This document shows, piece after piece, positions 1-6,215 of a stretch of DNA of 37,090 nt. The DNA comes from a virus, in the IMG/VR virus record IMGVR_UViG_3300008954_000132, positions 1 to 37,090 of that record, one strand, 5' to 3'. Position 1 is the stretch's first letter. Each line of letters begins with the position of its first letter. Position numbers and translations under genes: made by a program. The notes below the pieces were generated by a model, which worked only from the letters and a program-made list of their open reading frames with translations, had not been told where the DNA came from and did not search any database.

Positions 1-269
1 GGTGTTTTAGAAATAAGTTCCATTGATTGAGCCGTGGGTGTTTGGGCCGTGGCTATTGTTTGATTAACCTTATCTAATGGTTTAGGCACCTGTGATTGAA
101 GTGGTGGTTTAGGTGCAGTTGATTTAGAAATTTTAAATAATTCTCTTAAGAAAGGAATTCGTCTTCTGCCTAAGTATGCAGCTCCCCCGACTAACGCACC
201 AATGCCCAAGGCTCCCGGAACTGCTGAAGGTTCGTATGTTTTATATTCTTCTAATTCTTTTTTAGCCAT
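1..269 (-). CDS. hypothetical protein, 3' end beyond the window
   Basis: Open from an ATG at 269 to the window edge with no stop, so the C-terminus is missing. It begins MAKKELEEYKTYEPSAVPGA and then has a short glycine/alanine-rich hydrophobic stretch (about residues 21-34, a possible membrane segment) and a basic patch LGRRR, followed by a Pro/Gln/Thr-rich region. Its ATG overlaps the stop of the upstream gene as TAATG, and an AGGAG lying inside that gene's C-terminal tag codons serves as its ribosome binding site. It is the fifth member of the post-TerL gene string. I expect, but cannot see, the same C-terminal tag here. Function not recognised. Confidence 0.7.
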   Translation of the reverse strand, partial: MAKKELEEYKTYEPSAVPGALGIGALVGGAAYLGRRRIPFLRELFKISKSTAPKPPLQSQVPKPLDKVNQTIATAQTPTAQSMELISKT

Positions 270-316
270 TACAATAAACTCCTATCCACATTTTTACCTA
301 TAACTACTTCACCCCC
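269..316 (-). repeat. tag repeat copy A (GGEVVIGKNVDRSLL plus stop)
   Basis: 48 nt encoding the 15-residue tag and the stop. From the preceding Asp codon through the VD codons it differs from copy B at a single base, so A and B are recently duplicated or homogenised. The AGG AGT codons (Arg-Ser) double as a Shine-Dalgarno sequence for the following ATG. Confidence 0.9.
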
Positions 317-625
317 ATCATGTACTTCTATAATAGGAATTGCTTTACCATCTTTGAAAATGGACTCTCCTCTAGGTAATCCATCAGGGGCTAATACTGT
401 TCCTGTTTTTGAATCCCACGGATGATCTTTACTGCCAATACGAGGCATCTTACTTTTAGGATCTCCTATTACTTTAGGGTGAATTATTCCTGTTTCTTTT
501 GACTGCTTTGTTAAAAGTTCTTTTTCTTTTTTCTTTATACGTTCTCTGAGCGCTTTCTTTTTTTCCAATTCTTTTAGTTTTTGTTCTTTCCACGCTTCAG
601 GTTTATGTATTGGTAATCCAGCCAT
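269..625 (-). CDS. small charged protein with shared C-terminal tag
   Basis: 118 residues. The N-terminal half (about residues 10-45) is very rich in Lys and Glu, with runs such as KEKELLTKQ, and should form a charged helix or coiled coil. The second half has short Gly/Pro-containing segments. It ends with the tag GGEVVIGKNVDRSLL, which also ends the next three upstream-transcribed genes although the bodies are unrelated. Start ATG at 625 overlaps the previous stop (TAATG), with AAGGAT inside the preceding tag codons as ribosome binding site. No family recognised. From its place right after TerL I infer a minor virion or packaging-associated protein, with low certainty. Confidence 0.8.
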   Translation of the reverse strand: MAGLPIHKPEAWKEQKLKELEKKKALRERIKKKEKELLTKQSKETGIIHPKVIGDPKSKMPRIGSKDHPWDSKTGTVLAPDGLPRGESIFKDGKAIPIIEVHDGGEVVIGKNVDRSLL

Positions 626-672
626 TACAATAAATCCTTATCAACATTTTTACCTATAACTACTTCACCCCC
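625..672 (-). repeat. tag repeat copy B (GGEVVIGKNVDKDLL plus stop)
   Basis: Second copy of the tag module. AAG GAT (Lys-Asp) replaces AGG AGT (Arg-Ser), which keeps a purine-rich ribosome binding site before the next ATG while changing two residues. Confidence 0.9.
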
Positions 673-879
673 ATCATTAAGTGTTTGAGGGAATTCATAC
701 TTAATACTCCATAGGTTTTCAATATCGGGAACGCCTATATGTTTAACAGAAACTGGTATAGTTTTTACGGTAGCACCCGTAAGAGTTTTAGGAGTACCTA
801 AACGACTTGCCCCATATAGTGCAGCTCCTGTAAGAGCAAATTTACCTAATTTTTTTATTATTTTTTTAAATCTAGACAT
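625..879 (-). CDS. small basic/amphipathic protein with shared C-terminal tag
   Basis: 84 residues. The N-terminus is strongly basic (MSRFKKIIKKLGK) and runs into a hydrophobic Gly/Ala stretch (FALTGAALYGASRLG, about residues 14-28). This looks like an amphipathic or membrane-inserting helix and resembles the hydrophobic stretch of the gene at the left window edge. The C-terminus is GGEVVIGKNVDKDLL, nearly identical in DNA to the tag of the next gene. Starts at an ATG in a TAATG overlap, with AGGAG in the upstream gene's tag codons. Function unknown. A membrane-active or ejected virion peptide would fit, but this is inference. Confidence 0.75.
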   Translation of the reverse strand: MSRFKKIIKKLGKFALTGAALYGASRLGTPKTLTGATVKTIPVSVKHIGVPDIENLWSIKYEFPQTLNDGGEVVIGKNVDKDLL

Positions 880-926
880 TACAATAAACTCCTATCCACA
901 TTCTTTCCAATTACTATTTCCCCACC
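879..926 (-). repeat. tag repeat copy C (GGEIVIGKNVDRSLL plus stop)
   Basis: Third copy. The peptide is nearly the same as A, but many codons differ at the third position (for example ATT GGA AAG against ATA GGT AAA). It shares the downstream DRSLL-stop-ATG stretch with copy A. Confidence 0.9.
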
Positions 927-1757
927 AGTACTATGTTTGGTTGCACTCTTAGATTTAATTTTATTTATGTAAGTTTCTAATTTAGTATAATCTTTAAAAA
1001 ACTTATCTAATTTTCTTTCTGTTCTTGGTTTGTTATATTTATCTAATTTATAAACTTGTCTTAAATTTTTAGCTTTGCCCCACAATAAGGGCATAGCTTT
1101 TTTATTATGCTTTAAAGCTATCTTTGCTTGATTTTGAATTTTTATTTTTAAACCCTGAGCAATAGTTAATTTTCTTAAATCATCAGGTTTAATTTTATGA
1201 ACTCCTAAAGGAGCTAGTTCGGGAGTTTTAATATACTTAGGATCTTGTTTTAATTTTAATCTAGCCCGCGTGTGCATTTTATGCCCAGCTGTTGCTTTTT
1301 TAAATTGTTTAAATCCTGTTTTAATCGCTTTAGTTAATAAGCCTCCTTTTAATTTCTTTTTAATTTTTCTTTTCTTTTTTCCTAGTAAAATTCTAACGCT
1401 TTTTTTAACGTCTGCTGGGTTTTGGCTCATATGAACTCCACCATACATTCTAGACATTTCTTCGCCCCAGGTTTCTCTAGAACCAACATAAGGCATTCTT
1501 TTTATAATAGCACCAAAACCTCCAGGATTAACTTTTAGTGTCAAACCTCTTCTGCCATAATGAGTTCCTTTTTGAGTTTTAATTTCTATTCCTGAATGAG
1601 TGGTAGGTTTTTGTTTGAAATTATATTTAGCTTCTGTTTTTTTACCTTTTACATAAATATTACGTCTAGATAAAGATTTATATATTTGATTATATTTTTT
1701 TTGTGACGCTTTTCTTCTAGCTAATTTCATAGCTCTTGTCAGAAGTTTTCTTTTCAT
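879..1757 (-). CDS. large, very basic protein with shared C-terminal tag
   Basis: 292 residues, extremely rich in Lys and Arg throughout (for example KKKRKIKKKLKGG near residues 128-140), so likely a nucleic-acid or phospholipid binder. No catalytic motif is visible. It ends TGGEIVIGKNVDRSLL. The start ATG overlaps the previous stop as ATGA (stop at 1754-1756), and AAGGAT of the upstream tag lies about 8 nt before it. Its basic composition and its place beside the terminase would suit a virion DNA-binding or ejected protein. A chance lysine-rich reading frame is unlikely given the tag and the tight overlaps on both sides. Confidence 0.8.
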   Translation of the reverse strand: MKRKLLTRAMKLARRKASQKKYNQIYKSLSRRNIYVKGKKTEAKYNFKQKPTTHSGIEIKTQKGTHYGRRGLTLKVNPGGFGAIIKRMPYVGSRETWGEEMSRMYGGVHMSQNPADVKKSVRILLGKKKRKIKKKLKGGLLTKAIKTGFKQFKKATAGHKMHTRARLKLKQDPKYIKTPELAPLGVHKIKPDDLRKLTIAQGLKIKIQNQAKIALKHNKKAMPLLWGKAKNLRQVYKLDKYNKPRTERKLDKFFKDYTKLETYINKIKSKSATKHSTGGEIVIGKNVDRSLL

Positions 1758-1801
1758 AACAAATCCTTATCTACATTCTTACCAATGACAATTTCTCCAC
1801 C
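1754..1801 (-). repeat. tag repeat copy D (GGEIVIGKNVDKDLL plus stop)
   Basis: Fourth copy and the most diverged at DNA level (GTC ATT, TTG TTA). The stop is TGA, overlapping the next start as ATGA rather than TAATG. Confidence 0.9.
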
Positions 1802-2020
1802 TTCAACTCTATTAAGAACTTCTCCTCTATTATTAACTTTAAGTTTAAATTTCTTAATGAGTTCTTTTTTCGAAGCATCATAAGCTGAATATCGACTTAA
1901 GCCTGCCGCTTGGTTCTCTCCATAAATCTTTTCAAATATCTTTTGGGCACGCTTTCCTACTCTTGCTTTTTTAAAGGCAAGGTTTAATAAAGGAGTCCCA
2001 AATCTACTAAATACAGCCAT
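1754..2020 (-). CDS. small basic protein with shared C-terminal tag, directly after TerL
   Basis: 88 residues. The body (residues 1-72) is basic and helical-looking, with a middle segment QKIFEKIYGENQAAGLSRYS. The last 15 residues are GGEIVIGKNVDKDLL. The ATG lies 2 nt after the TerL stop with no Shine-Dalgarno sequence in front, so translation probably depends on coupling to TerL. This is the first of the four tagged genes in the direction of transcription. Its tag uses different synonymous codons from the other copies, which argues for selection on the peptide. No family recognised. Confidence 0.75.
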   Translation of the reverse strand: MAVFSRFGTPLLNLAFKKARVGKRAQKIFEKIYGENQAAGLSRYSAYDASKKELIKKFKLKVNNRGEVLNRVEGGEIVIGKNVDKDLL

Positions 2021-2022
2021 AA

Positions 2023-3498
2023 TTAATAATACACTATTCTTAATCCTTTGTTTTTCTTCTCTTCCTCTTCCCAGTCTGAGTAAGTAGAAACAAAAGAACC
2101 TTGTCGATATCTTAACATAGCTTGGGTGGTGCTATCTACATAGTCGTCATTTGCGCCGTGAGGGAAAGCAGCACATTCCTCGATTACTTCATAAGCAAAT
2201 CGCTCTCCTTCTGGATAGAAGACTTGTCCTGATTCAAACATAGGAGCACACGCATTAACCCTGGTATGCTTGTCTTTTCCTTTAGAGGGGACAAAATCTA
2301 TAACAGGAATACCCATTCTCCTAAACTCTTGAGTGAGTGGTTGGCCCGTGGCTTTTTGTTCGATCACCACAGATTCAGGTTCCCAGTATTTATATTGATC
2401 TAACGCGACTACTTTTAATTCAGGAAAGTCCCACTTACCACGGACCGCGTCTAATAAAATAATAGCTTCGGGTTCATCCTCGAAAGGTTTAAATATTCCC
2501 CATGTGGTAATAGCTGAATAGTCAGCTGTTTCCTGTTTAGAGAATGCAGTGTCATAAGATTGGATAACATGTTTTAAAGTGGGCAATCCCCCTTTCCATA
2601 CTTGCCACCAATCTCTTTTAATGATTGCTCCTTCTTCTGATGTAGGCTCTTGCATATATTGAGCCGACCAATTTCTAATTGTTAAGGAAGCTTTTACTTT
2701 TTCTAATTCTTCAAACGACCAATACTCTGGCCAGACTGGATCACCACTCGGCATAATTGCAGGAAAGGAAATTTGTTTCCACCTATCTGCTTTAGGTTCT
2801 TTTTGAGCTTTGATTAAACGACCAGTCAAATCATCTTCTGCCCATCGAGTCATAACTAATACAATCGAACCACCAGGTTGCAAACGCTGTCTGGGTCCAG
2901 ATGTATACCAGTCATATGCACGCTCCATGGCCCCCTCGGACAAAGAATCCTGCTCTGTGTGTGGGTCGTCAATTATCAACAGATCCGCACCACGTCCAGT
3001 AATTGCTCCTCCTACTCCAGCTGCGAAATATTCGCCACCGTGATTGGTTTCCCACTTACCTTTGGCCTTTGCGTCTTCTCTGAGTCTAACATCTCCAAAG
3101 ATCTGTGAATACTCTGGAGAAGCTAATAAATTTCTAACCTTACTACCAAACCTAGTAGCTAATTCTGTATTGTGGGAAACTTGCATAAGTTTCATTTTAG
3201 GATTTCTTCCCATCATCCACGCAGGAAAATAAACAGAAGCAAATTCCGATTTTGTATGTCTAGGAGGCATATTAACAATTAATCTTCCTTTATTATCATT
3301 CGATATTTTTGTAAATTCATTGGCAATGATTTGATGATGGCCCCATCGAGAGGAATCATTAGTTTTTCTAAATATAAAGTCTGGCCATACTTCTTTAACA
3401 AAATATAGAAAATTATCTTGGCAAAGCTTGATATGTTGTAACCAGGTCTTTTCTACACGGTCTCTTAATTGTTCTGTTGATAGTAAATCAGTATTCAT
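2023..3498 (-). CDS. terL: terminase large subunit (TerL)
   Basis: 491 residues, full length for the family. It is the ATP-driven DNA packaging motor and headful/cos nuclease. Visible motifs: a deviant Walker A, PPRHTKS, at 78-84; Walker B LLIIDD at 173-178; the coupling motif VMTRWAEDDLTGRL near 215-228; and an RNase H-like nuclease domain with Asp316 in IQSYDTAFS, VVIEQKATGQP near 377-387 and a late acidic cluster NDDYVDS at 450-456. Start ATG at 3498, 4 nt after the stop of a 47-residue gene, with a weak AGGA just upstream. The tagged genes follow. TerS lies about 4.7 kb upstream instead of adjacent. Confidence 0.95.
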   Translation of the reverse strand: MNTDLLSTEQLRDRVEKTWLQHIKLCQDNFLYFVKEVWPDFIFRKTNDSSRWGHHQIIANEFTKISNDNKGRLIVNMPPRHTKSEFASVYFPAWMMGRNPKMKLMQVSHNTELATRFGSKVRNLLASPEYSQIFGDVRLREDAKAKGKWETNHGGEYFAAGVGGAITGRGADLLIIDDPHTEQDSLSEGAMERAYDWYTSGPRQRLQPGGSIVLVMTRWAEDDLTGRLIKAQKEPKADRWKQISFPAIMPSGDPVWPEYWSFEELEKVKASLTIRNWSAQYMQEPTSEEGAIIKRDWWQVWKGGLPTLKHVIQSYDTAFSKQETADYSAITTWGIFKPFEDEPEAIILLDAVRGKWDFPELKVVALDQYKYWEPESVVIEQKATGQPLTQEFRRMGIPVIDFVPSKGKDKHTRVNACAPMFESGQVFYPEGERFAYEVIEECAAFPHGANDDYVDSTTQAMLRYRQGSFVSTYSDWEEEEKKNKGLRIVYY

Positions 3499-3502
3499 TT
3501 TC

Positions 3503-3646
3503 CTAGACTTTTAAAAATTTTAAAATTTTTTTTTCAGGAGTCCCATAAGTATTTGGGGCCCCGTACGTGTTTCTAACTCGCTTAAAGTTCACGCGTTGTT
3601 GTTCAACTCGTGGTTGTAAGCGATACCAGATATTGTGGGTCATCAT
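3503..3646 (-). CDS. 47-residue basic protein immediately upstream of terL
   Basis: Short open frame beginning MMTHNIWYRLQPRVEQQR and ending KKILKFLKV, with a small internal repeat TYGAPNTYGTP. The TAG stop lies 4 nt before the terL ATG, which suggests translational coupling. Two adjacent ATG codons (3646 and 3643) are possible starts, and only a weak AAGA precedes them. It is rich in Arg/Gln/Tyr/Lys. It is the best explanation for most of the gap upstream of terL. Family not recognised. The composition and coupling make a chance frame less likely but do not exclude one. Confidence 0.6.
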   Translation of the reverse strand: MMTHNIWYRLQPRVEQQRVNFKRVRNTYGAPNTYGTPEKKILKFLKV

Positions 3647-3673
3647 TCTTATTTGTACTACATATTGAGCCTT

Positions 3674-3687
3674 CCTTCAACTGAAGG
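3674..3687. other. small hairpin in the gap upstream of terL
   Basis: CCTTC-AACT-GAAGG, a perfect 5-bp stem. It lies in a GC-richer 135-bp gap (3647-3781) that also contains the near-tandem GGAGATGGT repeat (3728-3748). There is no T-tract on either side, so it is not a standard terminator. Confidence 0.4.
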
Positions 3688-3746
3688 GCGTGGATCATCT
3701 ACCTTCAGGCAGGTGGAACTGGTACTGGAGATGGTGGTGGAGATGG

Positions 3747-3774
3747 TAGCCACGCGTGGTTAAACGCGTGGCTA
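3747..3774. terminator. strong 11-bp hairpin, possible terminator or processing site
   Basis: Perfect inverted repeat TAGCCACGCGT with loop GGTTAA and ACGCGTGGCTA. It lies just after the stop of the minus-strand gene at 3782-4039, where a terminator or RNA-processing hairpin for that short operon would be expected. Neither side has a run of T, so it would be factor-dependent or only a pause or protection element. It could instead be a protein-binding site, since it contains ACGCGT twice. Confidence 0.5.
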
Positions 3775-3781
3775 TTAGTAA

Positions 3782-4039
3782 TTATTCAGTAGGTAGTATC
3801 TGTTTAATTACAGGCTTAAGATTAGTTAAAAGTTTTTCTTTTAACTTAACAACGATAGGGTCATCTGGATATTCTAAAAGAATTTCCTCAACTGAACTTT
3901 CAACCATTTTATATAAAAGTTGATAGTTTATTTTTTTTTCTATCGGTGTTTGTGCGTGTGTTGGGCGTTCAACTTCACGCCCAACATTATTAGTTGTTAG
4001 GTCAGTACCTAACAAAGTTATTAAACTATTATTGGGCAT
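3782..4039 (-). CDS. hypothetical protein, 85 residues
   Basis: Acidic helical C-terminal half (residues 36-85: paired Leu/Glu/Lys heptad-like pattern around EEILLEYPDD and KLKEKLLTNLKP). The N-terminal 30 residues are polar and probably flexible. It overlaps the upstream gene by 11 bp (4029-4039), so it is co-translated with it, and it is followed by the 3747-3774 hairpin. No family recognised. Downstream position in a two-gene unit with its own promoter region (4404-4480). Confidence 0.65.
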   Translation of the reverse strand: MPNNSLITLLGTDLTTNNVGREVERPTHAQTPIEKKINYQLLYKMVESSVEEILLEYPDDPIVVKLKEKLLTNLKPVIKQILPTE

Positions 4040-4373
4040 TAACTACCTCAATAGGTTTAACATCTACTTTTATTTCAACACTCTCACTATCTACTAAATA
4101 ACTAGCATATAGTTTAGGGTTTTGCTCTTTGAATTTAGCAAGATTAAATCTCTTACTATTTCTTTGAACTCTTTGAGCATAACCCTCATACTTATCTAAA
4201 CCAACTAACATAATGGCATTAGTTTTTTCAAAGTATGGAAGTATCTCACTTTTAATTAAATCTTTTTGTTTAGTTAAAGATTTAATCTGTTGTTTTATTA
4301 AACCATAATTAAGAATAGTTGTCTTAACTTTTTTGTCTATTCTTAAACTAGGTTTAGTTTTTGTCTTTGTCAT
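4029..4373 (-). CDS. conserved-looking phage protein of unknown function, 114 residues
   Basis: I chose ATG 4373 over an in-frame GTG at 4379 because AAGGAG lies 5 nt upstream of the ATG. The protein is basic. Residues about 20-50 form a predicted helix with heptad character (LIKQQIKSLTKQKDLIKSEI), followed by a segment ending RFNLAKFKEQNPKLYASYL and a beta-like tail SVEIKVDVKPIEV. The pattern is familiar from small phage early proteins, but I cannot name the family. It starts a short unit with the gene at 3782-4039. A promoter and an inverted repeat lie just upstream. Confidence 0.7.
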   Translation of the reverse strand: MTKTKTKPSLRIDKKVKTTILNYGLIKQQIKSLTKQKDLIKSEILPYFEKTNAIMLVGLDKYEGYAQRVQRNSKRFNLAKFKEQNPKLYASYLVDSESVEIKVDVKPIEVVNAQ

Positions 4374-4403
4374 AAACACTCCTTTTGTTTTTTATTTAGA
4401 CAA

Positions 4404-4480
4404 TGACAAATCTATATCTTATCAAGATAGGATACAACAATTATTTTAACTTTTTTATTCACACAACCTATAGTTGTATC
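4404..4480 (-). promoter_or_regulatory. candidate promoter with 8-bp inverted repeat (operator-like)
   Basis: On the minus strand TTGTTG (4435-4440) is followed after 18 nt by TATAGA (4411-4416), which would give a start near 4404 and a short leader with AAGGAG for the gene at 4373. The promoter is flanked by GATACAAC (4431-4438) and its inverse GTTGTATC (4473-4480). A smaller palindrome, ACAAC-CTATA-GTTGT, sits inside the distal arm. Another symmetric element, ATCTT-ATC-AAGAT, overlaps the -10. This looks like a repressor-controlled promoter. By eye only. Confidence 0.45.
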
Positions 4481-4551
4481 AATACCCCAGCTACCACTGT
4501 GGGTGCATGTGTACCATAGTTTATTTAATAAACACCCAACCCCACCACGCA

Positions 4552-4571
4552 CGAGGCGAGGCGAGGCAAGG
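4552..4571 (+). repeat. CGAGR pentamer array 1
   Basis: Three perfect CGAGG units plus one CAAGG in tandem, in the gap between the genes ending at 4585 and starting at 4373. This is the leftmost of the arrays scattered from here to 6826. The rest of the 4374-4584 gap holds the promoter and inverted repeat described separately and no convincing gene. Confidence 0.85.
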
Positions 4572-4584
4572 CACACTATCCCCA

Positions 4585-5229
4585 TTAGTGTCTTGTATGT
4601 TCTTTATCGTCTTTGAACAAATTCGAGAATCGACCAACCGACACATCAGCTTTTGTGGTTTGATAATCTCCGTCCCCTGTCAACTTATTATCTTCTATAT
4701 CTTTCATAGTCATAATATTTTGCGTAGGGTCAGATGTGCAGATGATTAGCTTTTCCATTCTATCAGGGTGTTCGGACGGCATGCCGTCTTGCTCACGGTC
4801 GTAGGGCTTTTTTTGTTTAACCACCCAAGTTTCCGAGACAAACGAATAGTAGGGCGAGGACATATCTTTCAACATACCCGTAATGATAGGCACCATAATA
4901 TCTTTCGAGAATGTTGTTGTGAACTCACAAATGATATGCAACGCACCGTAGCGAGAAGATTTATCTTCATCAATTACCAAATCAGCTTTCTCCCCGTGCG
5001 TAAGAAATAGTTTAAATCTATCGTTGATAAGTTTTCTATCAAACGGCAGTAGGAATAGTGCTGGTGTGTCGTGCTTGTTTTCTTTACTAAACTGAAATAA
5101 ATCTATCGCAGTCCAGCAACCGAGAGAGTGCATATCGTGTATGCTTTCTAATGGTGTTTTCAATGGAACAATCTTACTATATTTAATAGGCATGTTCTTT
5201 AGTAGTTCTTCTTTAAAGTCATCAAACAT
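4585..5229 (-). CDS. hypothetical protein, 214 residues
   Basis: Mixed alpha/beta composition without signal peptide or membrane segment. Recognisable stretches are WTAIDLFQFSKENKHDTPAL (39-58), a beta-rich centre around YGALHIICEFTTTFSKDI and a polar C-terminus. A good Shine-Dalgarno (AAAAGGAG, 9 nt before ATG 5229) supports the start. Codons are less AT-biased than in the replication genes. Downstream it runs into array 1 (its TAA is part of TAATG). I do not recognise the family. Its position in the accessory region between TerS and TerL suggests a host-takeover or moron-type gene, which is inference only. Confidence 0.75.
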   Translation of the reverse strand: MFDDFKEELLKNMPIKYSKIVPLKTPLESIHDMHSLGCWTAIDLFQFSKENKHDTPALFLLPFDRKLINDRFKLFLTHGEKADLVIDEDKSSRYGALHIICEFTTTFSKDIMVPIITGMLKDMSSPYYSFVSETWVVKQKKPYDREQDGMPSEHPDRMEKLIICTSDPTQNIMTMKDIEDNKLTGDGDYQTTKADVSVGRFSNLFKDDKEHTRH

Positions 5230-5320
5230 ATATTTTCTCCTTTTCTATTGTCTTATCATATCCCAAATCATTTGCAACAAGAAAATAAAGAAACAATTTT
5301 GCTAATTAAACCTGTCTGGA

Positions 5321-5337
5321 AGCTGCTGCCAGCAGCT
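5321..5337. other. 17-nt palindrome AGCTGCTG-C-CAGCAGCT
   Basis: Perfect hairpin in the gap 5230-5417, followed by CTCCGGAGGGAG. It begins the module GAGCTG-ATGCTATTTA-CGAG array that recurs at 6186, 6647 and, diverged, 6016. It could terminate the minus-strand genes at 5418-5938 in a factor-dependent way. No T-tract. Confidence 0.5.
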
Positions 5338-5371
5338 CCGGAGGGAGCTGATGCTATTTACCAAACGCGCG

Positions 5372-5399
5372 CGAAGCGAGCGAGGCGAGCGAGGCGAGA
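5372..5399 (+). repeat. CGAGR pentamer array 2
   Basis: CGAAG-CGAG-CGAGG-CGAG-CGAGG-CGAGA, preceded by ACGCGCG. Lies 3' of the GAGCTG-ATGCTATTTA module at 5345-5360. Confidence 0.85.
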
Positions 5400-5417
5400 A
5401 GGCAGATTAGAATGATT

Positions 5418-5507
5418 CTAGAGTAGACACATGCCGATGGCGCACAGCCACATTGCGTGGTATGGGTAAAAGAAGGCAAACAGTAGCAACAGGGAAATGA
5501 GCAGCAT
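5418..5507 (-). CDS. 29-residue membrane peptide
   Basis: MLLISLLLLFAFFYPYHAMW followed by LCAIGMCLL: almost wholly hydrophobic, a single membrane helix or hairpin. Its ATG overlaps the stop of the upstream gene as TGATG, the coupling style used throughout this phage, and GGGAAG lies upstream. Candidate roles are a holin-like or membrane-associated peptide partner of the upstream protein. It is too short for family recognition. The overlap and the hydrophobicity are the support. Confidence 0.55.
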   Translation of the reverse strand: MLLISLLLLFAFFYPYHAMWLCAIGMCLL

Positions 5508-5833
5508 CACGCTGCTTCCCGTTGATCCAGGAGCTGCTGTGCCCGGACCTCGACGGCCCACCAAACGAGGTTGTTCTTGAACTGACGTAGCGAACCGGCA
5601 TCCCGTGCTACCTGTTGTACCTTTTGACCAAGCTTCAGACCTTCGTTCTCTGCGTAATCCTCCAGCTGCTCAAAAATCTCTTCCTCATGCGCTGCATAGA
5701 ATGCTACCGTTTCGTTGTAGTAAATTATACCGGGGACTCCGCCCTGGCATCCGTGGTGCGCGATGTCCTTGATCAGGGTTGAACCGACACCTTCTTCTTT
5801 TTCTTTGGCTAAGAGCCATTCTTGTATTTTCAT
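5507..5833 (-). CDS. DUF7222-like conserved phage protein (tentative)
   Basis: 108 residues starting MKIQEWLLAKEKEEG. The core DIAHHGCQGGVPGIIYYNET (about 23-42) and the following acidic helix AFYAAHEEEIFEQLEDYAEN resemble a small protein family seen in phages and some bacteria that I associate with the DUF7222 label. Function is unknown. Strong Shine-Dalgarno AAAAGGAG before ATG 5833. Base and codon use are clearly more GC-rich than in the surrounding phage genes (for example GCC TGG, GTG CGC GAT), a sign of recent acquisition together with the island around it. It is followed by the coupled membrane peptide at 5418-5507. Confidence 0.75.
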   Translation of the reverse strand: MKIQEWLLAKEKEEGVGSTLIKDIAHHGCQGGVPGIIYYNETVAFYAAHEEEIFEQLEDYAENEGLKLGQKVQQVARDAGSLRQFKNNLVWWAVEVRAQQLLDQREAA

Positions 5834-5854
5834 TTGTTTCTCCTTTTGTTGGGC

Positions 5855-5938
5855 TCACCAGCCTGACCTCCAGTCTCCCTTCGGCTCGGCTGTGATGGTG
5901 GCATTATGAAAGTTAATCCATCCGTAACGCATATGCAT
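5855..5938 (-). CDS. possible 27-residue leader peptide
   Basis: Short frame MHMRYGWINFHNATITAEPK ending DWRSGW, with GGGGG a few bases before its ATG. It lies in the leader between the candidate promoter at 5959-5986 and the gene at 5507-5833. The composition (Trp, Tyr, Asn) looks protein-like, but the length allows chance. Confidence 0.3.
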   Translation of the reverse strand: MHMRYGWINFHNATITAEPKGDWRSGW

Positions 5939-5958
5939 GCCCCCGTGAGCTTCAGGTA

Positions 5959-5986
5959 TATATATCCCATCTTTCTGGGAAGTCAA
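5959..5986 (-). promoter_or_regulatory. sigma70-type promoter with symmetric spacer (copy 1)
   Basis: On the minus strand TTGACT (5981-5986), 16-nt spacer, TATATA (5959-5964). The spacer itself is an inverted repeat TCCCA-N6-TGGGA, as expected for an operator. The -35 lies in the stretch ATTTAGGGCTTGAC, which is repeated exactly at 6520-6533. It would drive the genes at 5418-5938. Confidence 0.55.
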
Positions 5987-6073
5987 GCCCTAAATGAATT
6001 TATTTTTCACAGCAGGAGCTGCCTGGATCCAGAGTCCTGTAGTTTAGTTGGAAGCCCAAGCACCAGCTTGGTG

Positions 6074-6098
6074 CGAGGCGAGGCGCGAGAACGAAAGG
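6074..6098 (+). repeat. CGAGR pentamer array 3
   Basis: CGAGG-CGAGG-CG-CGAGA-A-CGAAAGG. Directly preceded by the hairpin GCACCA-GCT-TGGTGC (6060-6074) and, 58 bp earlier, by GAGCTG at 6016 in a diverged copy of the module. Confidence 0.8.
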
Positions 6099-6215
6099 AA
6101 AAAGTTAACAAAATAAAATTCCCACGCCTCACACAAACCTTACTTCAGGGTATGAGCTGTGTCTACCCCCGTGCGAAGCACAGGTGAGCTGCAGATGCTA
6201 TTTAGTTTAAAGAAA

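Noticed and set aside
4412-4585. 57-residue minus-strand frame starting in a TAATG junction
   Set aside because: The overlap style fits the genome, but the frame reads through array 1 and through the promoter and inverted repeat of the gene at 4373. Composition is unconvincing.
5407-5601. 64-residue minus-strand frame overlapping the DUF7222-like gene
   Set aside because: Shadow frame. The membrane peptide at 5418-5507 with a TGATG start is the better explanation for this stretch.
5906-6187. 93-residue plus-strand open frame through the island
   Set aside because: Built largely of array and hairpin sequence, with no ribosome binding site and no protein-like pattern; it overlaps the minus-strand promoter and leader.
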